In this document: in pieces, positions 1 through 9,942 of the stretch
Position numbering within the stretch: position 1 is the stretch's first letter
Layout: each line of letters begins with the position of its first letter
DNA from: Saprospiraceae bacterium
GTDB lineage: Bacteria > Bacteroidota > Bacteroidia > Chitinophagales > Saprospiraceae
Direction of reading: 5' to 3'
DNA length: 64,000 nt
Assembly (NCBI GenBank): GCA_020628475.1
Contig: JAHDFB010000001.1
Location: 62,001 to 126,000, forward strand
Position numbers and translations under genes: made by a program
Notes under the pieces: model-generated
The model's input: only the letters and a program-made list of their open reading frames with translations
Told to the model about the DNA's origin: nothing
The model's database searches: none

Positions 1-1
1 T

Positions 2-850
2 TTTTGTTGTTACACAGAACTCCTTGCTCAAAATCCAAGCTTTAGCCCTTTCGAAGGAAATATATACGTATTACCCAATAAAGAATTGGAAATGGGGCAT
101 GGTCCGCATATTTATGACGATTCAATTATAGGTCAAGTAAGATTCGAGGAATTGAATTTTGAATCTAGAAATTTTAATCTTGGTTTACCGGGCGTTCCTA
201 TCAAGGATGCCTTTGGATTGGTTCTATTTTCCACACTGTCGATTGAACAAGATGGATGCTATCTTTTCGCACTGAATTCTGATGATGGCTCCAAACTTTG
301 GATAGATCAACATTTATTATTGAATAATGACCGTCCCCATAAAATGAGGCTCAAGATCGATACCTTGTGGTTGAAAAGAGGGAAATATCCCGTAAAACTG
401 TGGTATTATAACGCATATCCTGAGCGATTAGGTTTGGAGTTGAAATCCAAAATGCTTCCCGACAGCTTAACTTGTCATTCAACCGAACAATTAAGGAGCG
501 TTTCCGAGCACATTCAAGGTGATATACTATTTGATTTCGATGACATATCCATCAAAAAGGAAGCCTATAGCTACTTGGATAGTCTGGTGTTCATATATGG
601 TCAGGAAAGATTTGATTCAGTACATATCATTGGTCACACAGATTCTATAGGCTCAGAATTTTATAATCAACAATTATCTTTACGAAGGGCGCATGCAATT
701 CGTACTTATTTAATGGAAAAGTATGTTAATCTACCATGGAAGATCAAAATTAGTGGTGCAGGAGAGCGACAACCAGTGAAGAACAATACTTCTAAAGAGA
801 ATCGAAGCCAAAATCGCCGGGTAGAAATCATTTTCTCAAAAACAAAATGA
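2..850 (+). CDS. PA14-like / OmpA C-terminal domain protein, 5' end outside window
   Basis: Frame is open upstream of the listed TTG start to the window edge (..FCCYTELLAQNPSFSPFEGN). C-terminus DILFDFDDISIKKEAYSYLD..IIGHTDSIGSEFYNQQLSLRRA..GAGERQPVKNN..NRRVEI is OmpA-like. N-terminal part LFALNSDDGSKLWIDQHLLLNN resembles PA14. Confidence 0.85.
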   Translation, partial: FCCYTELLAQNPSFSPFEGNIYVLPNKELEMGHGPHIYDDSIIGQVRFEELNFESRNFNLGLPGVPIKDAFGLVLFSTLSIEQDGCYLFALNSDDGSKLWIDQHLLLNNDRPHKMRLKIDTLWLKRGKYPVKLWYYNAYPERLGLELKSKMLPDSLTCHSTEQLRSVSEHIQGDILFDFDDISIKKEAYSYLDSLVFIYGQERFDSVHIIGHTDSIGSEFYNQQLSLRRAHAIRTYLMEKYVNLPWKIKISGAGERQPVKNNTSKENRSQNRRVEIIFSKTK

Positions 851-942
851 TCCTAAAAAAATACCTGTTCATTTTTCGTTTGTCCGTTCTTTATAATCTT
901 CGCTATTTTACAATTAAATTGACGGTACTCTAAGAAGAAAAG

Positions 943-1989
943 ATGGAAATTAAAGATGTTCAGAAAATTGAAGAATATTATCAAGCTTTAGTAGCTCGCG
1001 ACCAAAGCTATGTGGGAATATTTTTTGTTGGGGTTAAAACCACATCTATTTTCTGCATCGCTAGCTGTAGAGCACGGAAACCAAAGTTCGAAAACACGGT
1101 CTTTTATACAGATTTTAAAGATGCCTTGGATCACGGATTTCGACCTTGCAAAATCTGCAAGCCAACCGAACATGCCCATCAAGCTCCTGAGTTTGTTGAG
1201 TCCGCGATAAAAATGGTCACCGAAAATCCGAAGCAGAAAATTAAGGATTATCAACTCAGACAAGCGGGGATAAGTCCAGAAAAATTGAGGCGCTGGTTCA
1301 ATAAGCACTATGGTATGACCTTTCAATCTTTCCAGAGGATGTATCGTATAAATAATGCCTATACGGAGCTAAAAAATGGAAAGAATACCGCGGAATCGGC
1401 TTATGGTGTAGGTTATGAATCATTAAGTGGCTTTGCTTATACCTTCAAAAAACTATTGGGACAGGCTCCACATCGTATGGAGCATGAGCCAATCAAAATT
1501 CAACGCCTTACAACACCGCTCGGTCCCATGTTTGTGTGTGCTACTGAAAAAGGAATATGCCTGTTGGAATTCGTTGATCGTCGAATGCTAGAAAGTGAGT
1601 TTCAAGATCTTCAGAAACGCCTCCATCGCTCGATCATCATTGGAGAAAATGAACATATTATACAACTTAAAAAGGAATTGAAACAATATTTTGAAGGGCA
1701 ACGATCAGAATTTGAAATATCCTTGCACTTAGTGGGTACAGCATTTCAACAATTGGTTTGGCAGGCTCTGAGAACCATTCCGGCTGGACAGACACGAAGC
1801 TATCAGGAACAGGCTCGGCTAATTCATAAACCAAATGCAGTGCGGGCTGTCGCTTCTGCGAATGGCTACAATAAGATAGCGATTATCATTCCTTGTCATC
1901 GTGTGATCGGTTCAGATGGCCAGTTGAGAGGTTATGGTGGTGGTCTGGAACGGAAAGCTTGGTTACTTCGGCATGAAGCAGCATTATAA
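943..1989 (+). CDS. ada: Bifunctional Ada-type methylated-DNA repair protein / AraC-family activator
   Basis: N-terminal Ada zinc motif (CIASCRARKP...FRPCKICKP), AraC HTH, and C-terminal MGMT active site IIPCHRVIGSDG. Confidence 0.93.
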   Translation: MEIKDVQKIEEYYQALVARDQSYVGIFFVGVKTTSIFCIASCRARKPKFENTVFYTDFKDALDHGFRPCKICKPTEHAHQAPEFVESAIKMVTENPKQKIKDYQLRQAGISPEKLRRWFNKHYGMTFQSFQRMYRINNAYTELKNGKNTAESAYGVGYESLSGFAYTFKKLLGQAPHRMEHEPIKIQRLTTPLGPMFVCATEKGICLLEFVDRRMLESEFQDLQKRLHRSIIIGENEHIIQLKKELKQYFEGQRSEFEISLHLVGTAFQQLVWQALRTIPAGQTRSYQEQARLIHKPNAVRAVASANGYNKIAIIIPCHRVIGSDGQLRGYGGGLERKAWLLRHEAAL

Positions 1990-2039
1990 ACATGTTTGAA
2001 AGGATGATTATTTCCAGGTAAATATTCTTTAAATAATAA

Positions 2040-2150
2040 GGGCGTCCGGGCGTTACGTCCATGGCTCGTTTTTCACTCGGCCTCGTTCCTCGGCTCGGCT
2101 GCACCGACCATTCCCATCACTGACGCGGGGACATCATTGGCTGTTTCATA
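2040..2150. repeat. GC-rich structured intergenic element E1
   Basis: Hand count 59 G+C of 90 at 2041-2130 between AT-rich flanks. Hairpin GGGCGT(2040-2045)/ACGTCC(2055-2060). Shares a GGGCG-TCCG..TACG..CCAT skeleton with 27891-27920. Confidence 0.55.
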
Positions 2151-2345
2151 GATTGATTTTGTCTCTTTTATTAGATTTTTTAAAATTATTTTTCCTGTAA
2201 TAAGAAGCTGTTATTCAATGTTTTGTGTTGGGTTATTGCGTGTGGTTTTAAACCTTCGTTGTCACATTTGACGAACGCAATCTTTATAAAAATGTCAGAA
2301 AAAAATATCTAACTTAATCGAGCTACGCTCATAAACAATCTTATT

Positions 2346-3695
2346 ATGAAAAATTTAAAAAACACCAATTTGATAAAAGCAATTTGTATGCTTTTTGTGG
2401 TGGCAATCTGGAATGTTTCTTGTTCAGAGGAAGCATTAAAATCAAAATGTTCTGAACTCACTTCTCCGATTACGAATTCCGTCAATATTCCCGATAGAAT
2501 GGAAAATATGTTGGAAGTGGTACGTACTTTAGACTATGTTAATAATTATGATTCCGTAGAGTCTTTTCACGCAGATCTTTATGGTGAGTCTGAAGAAGCA
2601 CTTGAAAATTTAGCTTTTGTCAAAAATGAAATGGATACCTACGAGCAAATAGGCTATAATTCTTATGTCGATAAACAACTGGACGATGAATTGATCAACG
2701 ATAATATCCACAAAGAATTTATCAATTTCGGTATGGATCTTGAAAACCTATTAGCAATGGAACCAAGCCTAGATGAATTTAAAGCATTCGTTACGACTAA
2801 AAAAGCTGAAATAAGTGGTAAAGAGTTGTGTGATTCTGAAATTAAATTGATGCAAGACTTTTATGATTTGGTACAGGGTGCAGCTCAATATTTTTACAAG
2901 CACTATACCGTTGATGGAGAAATTTCTATGAGAGGATGTGGCTTCTTTAAGAAATTAGGATGTTTTGCATTATCACTCATCGTTGCTGTTATTGGTACTG
3001 TGATTGGAATTATTATTTTCACTGGAGCGGTAGTAACTAACGGTGATAAATCAGGAACATTATCGCAGGATCAATCAGAATTTTTAGCTCTAGCATTGGG
3101 AATCTATCTTGGTTTTAATTTCTACAAGTGGTGTTGTGGTAAAGATGATGTTGAAGAGCAGGTATGTGAAGCACCAACAGGCGCGATCTTACAACCAACG
3201 ACTTGCGATGGTTTCAGATATACGATTTATGGTCCAAGTACATATGGTCTAACGGATTGGACAAATACAAATTTGGATCCAGGATCTGATCAAACTCCGA
3301 CACCATCTATCAATTTATCCGTAATTGATCCAAATGAAGATTTGGCGATATATGCAGAAATCGCTTGTTTGGAAAGTGGATCATCCGCCGTATTATATAC
3401 ATGGGATGATGAACCGGAATTTGAAGTGCCAGGCAACATCAATTTGAGCTGGGTTACCTACCCACCAAGTGCAGCACAACAAGGAAGCTGGCATCCATTA
3501 AAAGTATCTACACCGAATAGTTCTCTATTTACTTACGAATGGACCGTATCCAATAATAATGTTATCAATGGAACAGGAAATTCAGTCATGGTGAAGTTTA
3601 TCAATTCTGGATATGCAAACATAACGGTCAAAGTGACAAATACATGTACAGGACAGGTTCAAGTAATATCAGCAGGAACATTCGTGTATATCTAA
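2346..3695 (+). CDS. Hypothetical lipoprotein with internal hydrophobic segment and C-terminal PKD/Ig-like region
   Basis: Lipobox-like WNVSC; hydrophobic CFALSLIVAVIGTVIGIIIFTGAVV; C-terminal YEWTVSNNNVINGTGNSVMVKFINSGYANITVKVTN. Confidence 0.75.
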   Translation: MKNLKNTNLIKAICMLFVVAIWNVSCSEEALKSKCSELTSPITNSVNIPDRMENMLEVVRTLDYVNNYDSVESFHADLYGESEEALENLAFVKNEMDTYEQIGYNSYVDKQLDDELINDNIHKEFINFGMDLENLLAMEPSLDEFKAFVTTKKAEISGKELCDSEIKLMQDFYDLVQGAAQYFYKHYTVDGEISMRGCGFFKKLGCFALSLIVAVIGTVIGIIIFTGAVVTNGDKSGTLSQDQSEFLALALGIYLGFNFYKWCCGKDDVEEQVCEAPTGAILQPTTCDGFRYTIYGPSTYGLTDWTNTNLDPGSDQTPTPSINLSVIDPNEDLAIYAEIACLESGSSAVLYTWDDEPEFEVPGNINLSWVTYPPSAAQQGSWHPLKVSTPNSSLFTYEWTVSNNNVINGTGNSVMVKFINSGYANITVKVTNTCTGQVQVISAGTFVYI

Positions 3696-3725
3696 TCGAA
3701 GGTTTCAAAAATAATTAGAGTTTTT

Positions 3726-3766
3726 CAAAAGGGTTTAACGAGTTCGTTAAGCTCTTTTGTTTTTTG
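3726..3766 (+). terminator. Rho-independent terminator
   Basis: caaaagGGTttaacgaGTtcgttaaGCTcttttg followed by T-run, just after the CDS ending at 3695. Confidence 0.8.
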
Positions 3767-3860
3767 TATCACGAGATCAAGCCCTGTAATTTGTCAGCAA
3801 CTTTCATAGAAGATATTCATTAAATAAAATACTAATATTGAGGTCTACAAATATTCAAGT

Positions 3861-4694
3861 ATGACCAAGATATTGCAGTGTATTCTTTTCGTCGTTTTAT
3901 TAATACTTATGGTAAGCTGTAAGCAGGCCCTTCAAAAAAAAGATTTGAAGGTAGATGCTCAAAAAAAATCAGATTTGCGCTTGGATCACTTCAATATTTG
4001 GGTAGAAGATCCTGAACCTGCCAAACAAGCATTGATCGACATTGGATTTTTGGCTGTACCTGATACGCTCTCTAGAATACATGAAGGGCAGGGCACGACG
4101 GGAAGGTATTTCTACTTTTTCAATGGCTATCTCGAACTGATTTTTATTCATAAGCAAGATGAATTTGATCAAAACAATCGCATGAATCCCGAGATGGATT
4201 TTGAAGAACGGGCCAATTTTGCCAAAAATAATGCCTCTCCATTCAGTATTGCCTTGAGTGTAAATGAGTATGCTGTTGAGAAAATTCCGTTCGAAAAAGT
4301 GGACTATCATCAAGATTGGATGAGCGATTATACGAGTATCTATGCTGCAAAAAACTCTAAATTAAAGTTGGGAGAACCATCGGTATTCGTTGTTTATCCT
4401 GAAATCGAAATTGATCGCTTTGAAACCGAGGCAGATTTAGTGAAAATTCCTGAAGAATATGCCATTTGGCGATCTTTTTTTAAGCATCCCAATGGTGCTC
4501 GAAAAATTAGTAAAATCCGCCTGACTTCCAATGCCGTGGACTTTCAATCAGAAACCATACAAAGCTTAAATGGTATTGATGAGCTTGAAGTCATTCTAGG
4601 AGAAGAGCATTTGATGGAATTATTTTTTGACGATCAAATTCAAGGAAAAAGCTATGATCTTCGCCCCGAAGTTCCTTTGAAGATTTATATGTAA
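3861..4694 (+). CDS. VOC/glyoxalase-like domain lipoprotein
   Basis: Lipobox LILMVSC; LRLDHFNIWVEDPEPAKQALIDIGF...GTTGRYFYFFNGYLELIFI typical of glyoxalase-like domains. Confidence 0.75.
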   Translation: MTKILQCILFVVLLILMVSCKQALQKKDLKVDAQKKSDLRLDHFNIWVEDPEPAKQALIDIGFLAVPDTLSRIHEGQGTTGRYFYFFNGYLELIFIHKQDEFDQNNRMNPEMDFEERANFAKNNASPFSIALSVNEYAVEKIPFEKVDYHQDWMSDYTSIYAAKNSKLKLGEPSVFVVYPEIEIDRFETEADLVKIPEEYAIWRSFFKHPNGARKISKIRLTSNAVDFQSETIQSLNGIDELEVILGEEHLMELFFDDQIQGKSYDLRPEVPLKIYM

Positions 4695-4772
4695 GAATAG
4701 CCTTTTTGAATTGCTCGGATCTTTAAAGAAGCTCTGAATTTTTTCTATTTTCGATCGACTAAACTGGATATC

Positions 4773-5375
4773 ATGGATGTCATTGCTGCTTTTTATAAAA
4801 ATTATTATGAAGAGAATAAAGCCTATTTCTTGGAGTTTCAATCTGAAAAATTTGGATTGACAGAGGATAACTATTGGGATACGGTCTTAGAATCTTCGAG
4901 AACAACAATCCAAGACTTTAAATCAATTGAAAAGAGATTAGAAAAGGACATACCAGAAAGTTTTAAGCATTTTTTCATGCATGCCTACTCCATATATGCA
5001 TATTTTGATCTGAGAGGAATTTCGATTGTTGGTTCGCTAAAAACCAGTCCTTTGTCAGAACTACGAAAATACTTTTTTGAACTGGGTATTTCTGAGGAAT
5101 TAATGGCGTTAGATCTTCTTCCATTTGGAGTCTATGAAGATGAATGGTATATCTGCTTGGATTTATCTCAGGACGAAGAGCATCCTCCGATTGTTTTATT
5201 TGAAATGAGTCAATGGTATAATGGAGTGGAAGCAAAATCCCACAAGAATTGGTTTTCTAATTTTGAATCTTTTATTGCTTGTATGGCATCTTATATTGAT
5301 GGAGCTTCTACGGATGCCTTTGATACGATCGATCCAGCACATCATTTTTCAACAGCATATAACTATTGGAAATGA
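4773..5375 (+). CDS. SMI1/KNR4 (SUKH)-like protein
   Basis: FKSIEKRLEKDIPESFKHFFMHAYSIYAYFDLRGISIVG..LDLLPFGVYEDEWYICLDLS fits the SUKH pattern; family call by eye only. Confidence 0.5.
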   Translation: MDVIAAFYKNYYEENKAYFLEFQSEKFGLTEDNYWDTVLESSRTTIQDFKSIEKRLEKDIPESFKHFFMHAYSIYAYFDLRGISIVGSLKTSPLSELRKYFFELGISEELMALDLLPFGVYEDEWYICLDLSQDEEHPPIVLFEMSQWYNGVEAKSHKNWFSNFESFIACMASYIDGASTDAFDTIDPAHHFSTAYNYWK

Positions 5376-5377
5376 AA

Positions 5378-5409
5378 AAAATAGCTTTTTACTACTGTGA
5401 GCTATTTTA
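5378..5409. terminator. Putative bidirectional terminator
   Basis: aaaatagct...agctatttt inverted repeat directly after the stop at 5375. Confidence 0.6.
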
Positions 5410-5474
5410 TTGTCTAGTATTCTATCGCAGAGTGCTGATCGCTTAAAAGTTTTACAGAACAGATCAATAAGGAT

Positions 5475-5578
5475 CGCACCGCGGTATGGATAGAAGCGGG
5501 TTTCATTTTCGTGTAACGAAATGAATATGAGCGGATAGCCAGGTGCACTGGCTGCATAGACAGGGCAACCGCCCTAAT
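5475..5578. repeat. Structured intergenic element E2
   Basis: Three hairpins: TTCATTTTCG(5502-5511)/CGAAATGAA(5517-5525); GCCAG(5538-5542)/CTGGC(5548-5552); GGGC(5563-5566)/GCCC(5571-5574). 3' block TGCATAG..GGCaAcCGCCCTaATCA recurs at 39318-39344. Confidence 0.6.
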
Positions 5579-5586
5579 CAAACAAC

Positions 5587-6300
5587 TTATCCTTCAAAAT
5601 GGAATGAAATCGTAAAGGTACGTGTCAGTAATTTATCGATGACTCGTGATTCATTCAGCTCGTTGTTGTAGGAAAGGATATTTCCAATTCCCTGTGACAT
5701 CTTGATTTCCGGACTAAGGATAAAGAAAGGGAAGAAAAATTGCATACCGGCACCGACCTCCAAGGAGAAATCATGTGGAACCACGGTCACGTCTTTCTGT
5801 CCGTCCTGTCTTCGCGCAAAACCATTGACATCGTAGGAGTATTTCATGCCAGCCACCACGAAGGCTCGTTTGTCCTTAAAAGGTGCTGATTTGTATCGAA
5901 TCAAAATGGGAATGTCGGCATATACAAATTCGATATTGTCATTCCGATAGGGGAGATCTTCCCCTGGTTTGTAATAGCTTAAGCTTCGCTCAGAAATCGA
6001 AAATCCCGCCAAGACACGGAAGTCGAAATAATGCCCCAATTTCAAATTGAAAATGCCTTGAAAGGTCAACCCAGGTTTCGAAATCGGTTGATTGATAGAG
6101 ATGGAATCATTGAGTATAAAATTACGGCTATGATTGACTGTAAAACTGGAATTGTTCACCGCTAAGGCGATTCCATAATAGAGTCCTTTATTCTTGAAAT
6201 CCAAGTAATTATAACTCTTGTCTACGGTGGATTGCCCGAAAGAAAACGAGCTAGCCAAGGCTACAAATAATACTATTTGACACCAGTGTAGACGGCGCAT
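5587..6300 (-). CDS. porT: PorT family outer-membrane beta-barrel protein (T9SS component candidate)
   Basis: Outer-membrane barrel with PorT-like pattern, directly downstream of ubiE. Likely start MRRLHWCQIVLF rather than the ORF-track start at 6324. Confidence 0.75.
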   Translation of the reverse strand: MRRLHWCQIVLFVALASSFSFGQSTVDKSYNYLDFKNKGLYYGIALAVNNSSFTVNHSRNFILNDSISINQPISKPGLTFQGIFNLKLGHYFDFRVLAGFSISERSLSYYKPGEDLPYRNDNIEFVYADIPILIRYKSAPFKDKRAFVVAGMKYSYDVNGFARRQDGQKDVTVVPHDFSLEVGAGMQFFFPFFILSPEIKMSQGIGNILSYNNELNESRVIDKLLTRTFTISFHFEG

Positions 6301-7001
6301 ATACCCATACTTAAACTTTCCCATTCATTATTTTTTAATCCAGCCTTTTCCATGTGGCTGACAAATTTATCGTAATCTGGAAAGGCCTGAACACTTTCGT
6401 ACAAATAACGATACGCTTTTGGATCTTTGGAAGTTAAACGACCAATCAACGGCAAAACGTATTTGAAGTATAAATTAAATCCAAATTTAAAAAGAAAAAA
6501 ACGAGGTTTGGTAAACTCGAGTACGACCATTTTACCACCGGGCTTGATCACACGAGACATTTCGGTCAATCCTTTATCTAGATTTTGGAAATTTCGAACT
6601 CCAAAGGCCACGATAGCTGCATCAAAGGTACCGTCTTCGAAGGGTAAGTTTTCCGAATCACCATTTAATAAAACGATCTTATCATTCAGATTTTTCTTGG
6701 TCAATTTCTTACGTCCTACTTCCAACATTTCGTCGGAAATGTCCACTCCCGTAATATGGTCAACCTCTAGCAGATTGTGAGCAGTGATGGCCAAATCACC
6801 TGTACCTGTAGCCACATCAAGTATTTTTTTAGCTTGACTAGCTTCTAACTTTTGAATGGCTTTTTTACGCCAACTACGATCGATACCTAAGGATAGAAAA
6901 TGATTTAGAAAATCGTACGCAGGTGCGATGCTGTTGAACATTTTACGTACCTGATTTTTCTTTTCACCTTCTTCGGAATATGGTTTTACGACTTTTTCCA
7001 C
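6273..7001 (-). CDS. ubiE: Demethylmenaquinone methyltransferase
   Basis: VRKMFNSIAPAYDFLNHFLSLGIDRSWRKKAI, LDVATGTGDLAI, AFGVRNFQNLDKGLTEMSRVIKPGG. Confidence 0.95.
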   Translation of the reverse strand: MEKVVKPYSEEGEKKNQVRKMFNSIAPAYDFLNHFLSLGIDRSWRKKAIQKLEASQAKKILDVATGTGDLAITAHNLLEVDHITGVDISDEMLEVGRKKLTKKNLNDKIVLLNGDSENLPFEDGTFDAAIVAFGVRNFQNLDKGLTEMSRVIKPGGKMVVLEFTKPRFFLFKFGFNLYFKYVLPLIGRLTSKDPKAYRYLYESVQAFPDYDKFVSHMEKAGLKNNEWESLSMGICAVYTGVK

Positions 7002-7017
7002 GTATTGAAATTTTGCA

Positions 7018-7025
7018 CAAAATTA
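7018..7025 (-). promoter_or_regulatory. Bacteroidota -7 box TAATTTTG upstream of ubiE
   Basis: Reverse complement of CAAAATTA matches TAnnTTTG; about 17 nt from start codon. Confidence 0.45.
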
Positions 7026-7277
7026 GTAATGAATAAGGGATTACGCATCATAATTTTCTTAATTTATTAAAAAATTGACCGTTGCGCAATTCCATACTAC
7101 ATACAATGCTTCAACGAGCTTTTAGTTTTGAAAAGCGCTCATTTTTGACAGAAGAATGACGGCTTTTTAAGGATGTGGAAAATGCTGGCAAAAAAATCTG
7201 TTATTTTCTTGCCAAGACACTTGTAAATACTGAGAAATTAATATGGGAAAAATTCATATATAAAGGTATAAATTGAC

Positions 7278-7285
7278 TATTTTTG
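7278..7285 (+). promoter_or_regulatory. Bacteroidota -7 box TATTTTTG upstream of gyrA
   Basis: Matches TAnnTTTG, 36 nt before ATG. Confidence 0.45.
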
Positions 7286-7320
7286 CCGTTTATTTTAAAA
7301 TTAGTATTTATAAATTATAA

Positions 7321-9789
7321 ATGGCTGAAAATCAAAGAATAATATCGATAGATATCGAGGATGAAATGAAATCGGCATACATCGATTATTCGATGTCCGT
7401 GATCGTTTCCAGAGCGTTGCCCGATGTTCGGGATGGAATGAAACCCGTGCATCGTCGTGTATTGTATGGGATGTCGGAATTGGGATTGACGGCAAGTAAG
7501 TCACACAAGAAATCGGCGAGAATTGTTGGAGAGGTTTTAGGTAAGTATCACCCGCATGGTGATTCTTCTGTATATGACACCATGGTACGTATGGCACAAG
7601 ATTGGTCCTTGCGCTATCCTATGGTGGATGGTCAAGGGAACTTTGGGTCAATGGACGGTGATAGCCCAGCGGCCATGCGTTATACAGAGGCTCGTTTGGA
7701 GAAAATATCCGATGACATTCTTTCTGATTACAAAAAAGAAACCGTTGATTTTCAACTCAACTTTGATGATACCTTAGAAGAACCGACGGTTTTACCTACA
7801 AAGATTCCAAATCTTTTGGTGAATGGTGCTTCAGGTATTGCAGTGGGTATGGCTACCAATATGTTGCCGCATAACTTGACGGAAGTTGTAAACGGAATCA
7901 TCCGTTATGTGAAAAATAATGATATCACCATCGATGAATTGATGGAAGATATCAAAGCGCCGGATTTTCCAACAGGTGGAATCATCTATGGAACCAAAGG
8001 TGTCAAAGAAGCTTTCGAAACAGGTCGAGGAAAAGTGGTCTTACGTGGAAAGGCAGAAATAGAGACCTTGAATAATGGTCGAGAGCGTATTGTTGTTTCA
8101 GAAATTCCATTCCAAGTGAATAAGGCAAATCTAATCATGAAGATTGCCGAATTGGTGAATGATGGAAAGATCGAAGGTGTTAGCAATGTCAACGACGAAA
8201 GTGATCGTAGAGGTTTACGAATTGTCGTAGATGTGAAGCGAGATGCGATGGCGAACGTCGTATTGAGTAAGCTTTATAAGTATACACAATTACAAACATC
8301 CTACGGTGTTAACAATGTTTGCTTAGTTAATGGTCGACCACGTACTTTGAATTTAAAGGAATTGATCGCTGAATTCGTGAAATTCAGAATCGAGGTAGTA
8401 GTACGTCGTACGCAATTCGAACTGAAAAAAGCAGAAGAGCGGGCACATATCTTAGAAGGATTAATTAAGGCGATTGACAATATCGACTTAGTGATCAAAT
8501 TGATACGTAGTTCCAAGACGGTCGAAGATGCGAAAAATGCTTTGATGGCTGAATTGGATTTATCGGAGATCCAAGCGAAAGCGATCCTTGAGATGCGATT
8601 ATCCAAGTTGGTTAGTCTGGAAATGGACAAGATCAAGACGGAGTACGAAGAGTTGATGAAGTTGATCGAACGTTTGAAAGCGATTCTTGCTAGTGAAGAT
8701 TTGCAAAAGGATATCGTTATTCAAGAGTTAGAGGAGGTGCGTGAGAAGTACGGAGACGAACGAAGAACGGAGATCAGCTATGCAGATGGCGAAATTTCCA
8801 TAGAGGATATGATTCCGAATGAAGAGGTGGTGATCACGATTTCTACTTTAGGATACATCAAACGAACCCTGAGTTCGGAATATAAGACTCAAGGCCGAGG
8901 AGGTCGAGGTGCTCGTGGATCAAAAACACGGGACAAAGATTTTATCGAACATCTATTCGTTGCCAATAATCACAATTATCTATTGTTGTTTACGGAGCAA
9001 GGACGATGTTTCTGGATACGTGTGTACGAGATTCCAGAAGCTTCCAAAGGATCAACAGGTAGGGTGATTCAGAATTTGATCAATATTCCTAAGGATGATA
9101 AGGTCAAGGCATATATCAAAATCGATGATTTAACGGATCAAGATTTCATCAATGAAAATTACCTCTTGTTTGTTACCAAGAATGGTGTGATTAAGAAGAC
9201 CTTGGTAGAGCAATTCTCACGTCCGAGAACCAACGGTATTAACGCGATTACTATTCGAGAAGGAGATACTTTATTAGAAGTCTTATTGTCGAATGGAAAC
9301 AATGATGTCATTCTTGCCAGTAGAAAAGGAAAAGCGATTCGATTCAATGAGAAAAATGTACGTTCTATGGGGCGTACAGCAGCCGGAGTACGAGGTATTA
9401 CCTTGGGTGAAGATAACGAGGTTGTTGGTATGTTGAGTGTGAATCCAGAAGAAAGTATTGATGTTTTTGTGGTCGCTGAAAATGGATATGGTAAACGATC
9501 TGACTTGGATGCTTATCGTATTACGTCTAGAGGTGGTAAAGGGGTAAAAACCATGAATATTACCGATAAGACAGGCCAATTGGTGGCTATTAAGAAGGTG
9601 ACGGATGATGATGAATTAATCATTACCAATAAGTCCGGTATTGTAATTCGAATTGCGATGGCTGATTTCCGAGTAATGGGAAGAGCGACACAAGGAGTTC
9701 GAGTGATCAAGTTGAGTAAAGGTGATTCGATCGCAGATGTTGCAGTGATCAAGAGAAGTGAAGAAGAGGATCAGTCGGAAGAAGAGTAA
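7321..9789 (+). CDS. gyrA: DNA gyrase subunit A
   Basis: [33 protein letters not shown]-type N-terminus, [20 protein letters not shown] GyrA box region. Confidence 0.97.
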   Translation: MAENQRIISIDIEDEMKSAYIDYSMSVIVSRALPDVRDGMKPVHRRVLYGMSELGLTASKSHKKSARIVGEVLGKYHPHGDSSVYDTMVRMAQDWSLRYPMVDGQGNFGSMDGDSPAAMRYTEARLEKISDDILSDYKKETVDFQLNFDDTLEEPTVLPTKIPNLLVNGASGIAVGMATNMLPHNLTEVVNGIIRYVKNNDITIDELMEDIKAPDFPTGGIIYGTKGVKEAFETGRGKVVLRGKAEIETLNNGRERIVVSEIPFQVNKANLIMKIAELVNDGKIEGVSNVNDESDRRGLRIVVDVKRDAMANVVLSKLYKYTQLQTSYGVNNVCLVNGRPRTLNLKELIAEFVKFRIEVVVRRTQFELKKAEERAHILEGLIKAIDNIDLVIKLIRSSKTVEDAKNALMAELDLSEIQAKAILEMRLSKLVSLEMDKIKTEYEELMKLIERLKAILASEDLQKDIVIQELEEVREKYGDERRTEISYADGEISIEDMIPNEEVVITISTLGYIKRTLSSEYKTQGRGGRGARGSKTRDKDFIEHLFVANNHNYLLLFTEQGRCFWIRVYEIPEASKGSTGRVIQNLINIPKDDKVKAYIKIDDLTDQDFINENYLLFVTKNGVIKKTLVEQFSRPRTNGINAITIREGDTLLEVLLSNGNNDVILASRKGKAIRFNEKNVRSMGRTAAGVRGITLGEDNEVVGMLSVNPEESIDVFVVAENGYGKRSDLDAYRITSRGGKGVKTMNITDKTGQLVAIKKVTDDDELIITNKSGIVIRIAMADFRVMGRATQGVRVIKLSKGDSIADVAVIKRSEEEDQSEEE

Positions 9790-9871
9790 TTGGACTAAAT
9801 ATTTTGACGGTTTCGGATCTCTTGCTAATTTTAACATTATGACAACATTTTCAGGGGAACGTAGATCGTCT

Positions 9872-9879
9872 TAGATTTG
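9872..9879 (+). promoter_or_regulatory. Bacteroidota -7 box TAGATTTG upstream of TPR protein
   Basis: Matches TAnnTTTG; followed by 5'UTR hairpin GGGTT/AACCC at 9897-9911. Confidence 0.4.
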
Positions 9880-9942
9880 TAAATGTTTTGGGAATAGGGT
9901 TTGTTGAACCCAAAAAATTGAATTTTAAATTAATAGAATAAT

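Noticed and set aside
1886-2104. 72-aa minus-strand ORF
   Set aside because: Antisense to the end of ada and running into the E1 element; composition not protein-like.
7540-7640. Possible quinolone-resistance changes in GyrA
   Set aside because: QRDR reads [23 protein letters not shown], keeping the Ser and Asp at the classical resistance positions.
8301-8636. Antisense ORFs inside gyrA (also 7301, 9283, 9513, 9616 regions)
   Set aside because: Shadow ORFs against a confidently identified gyrA.
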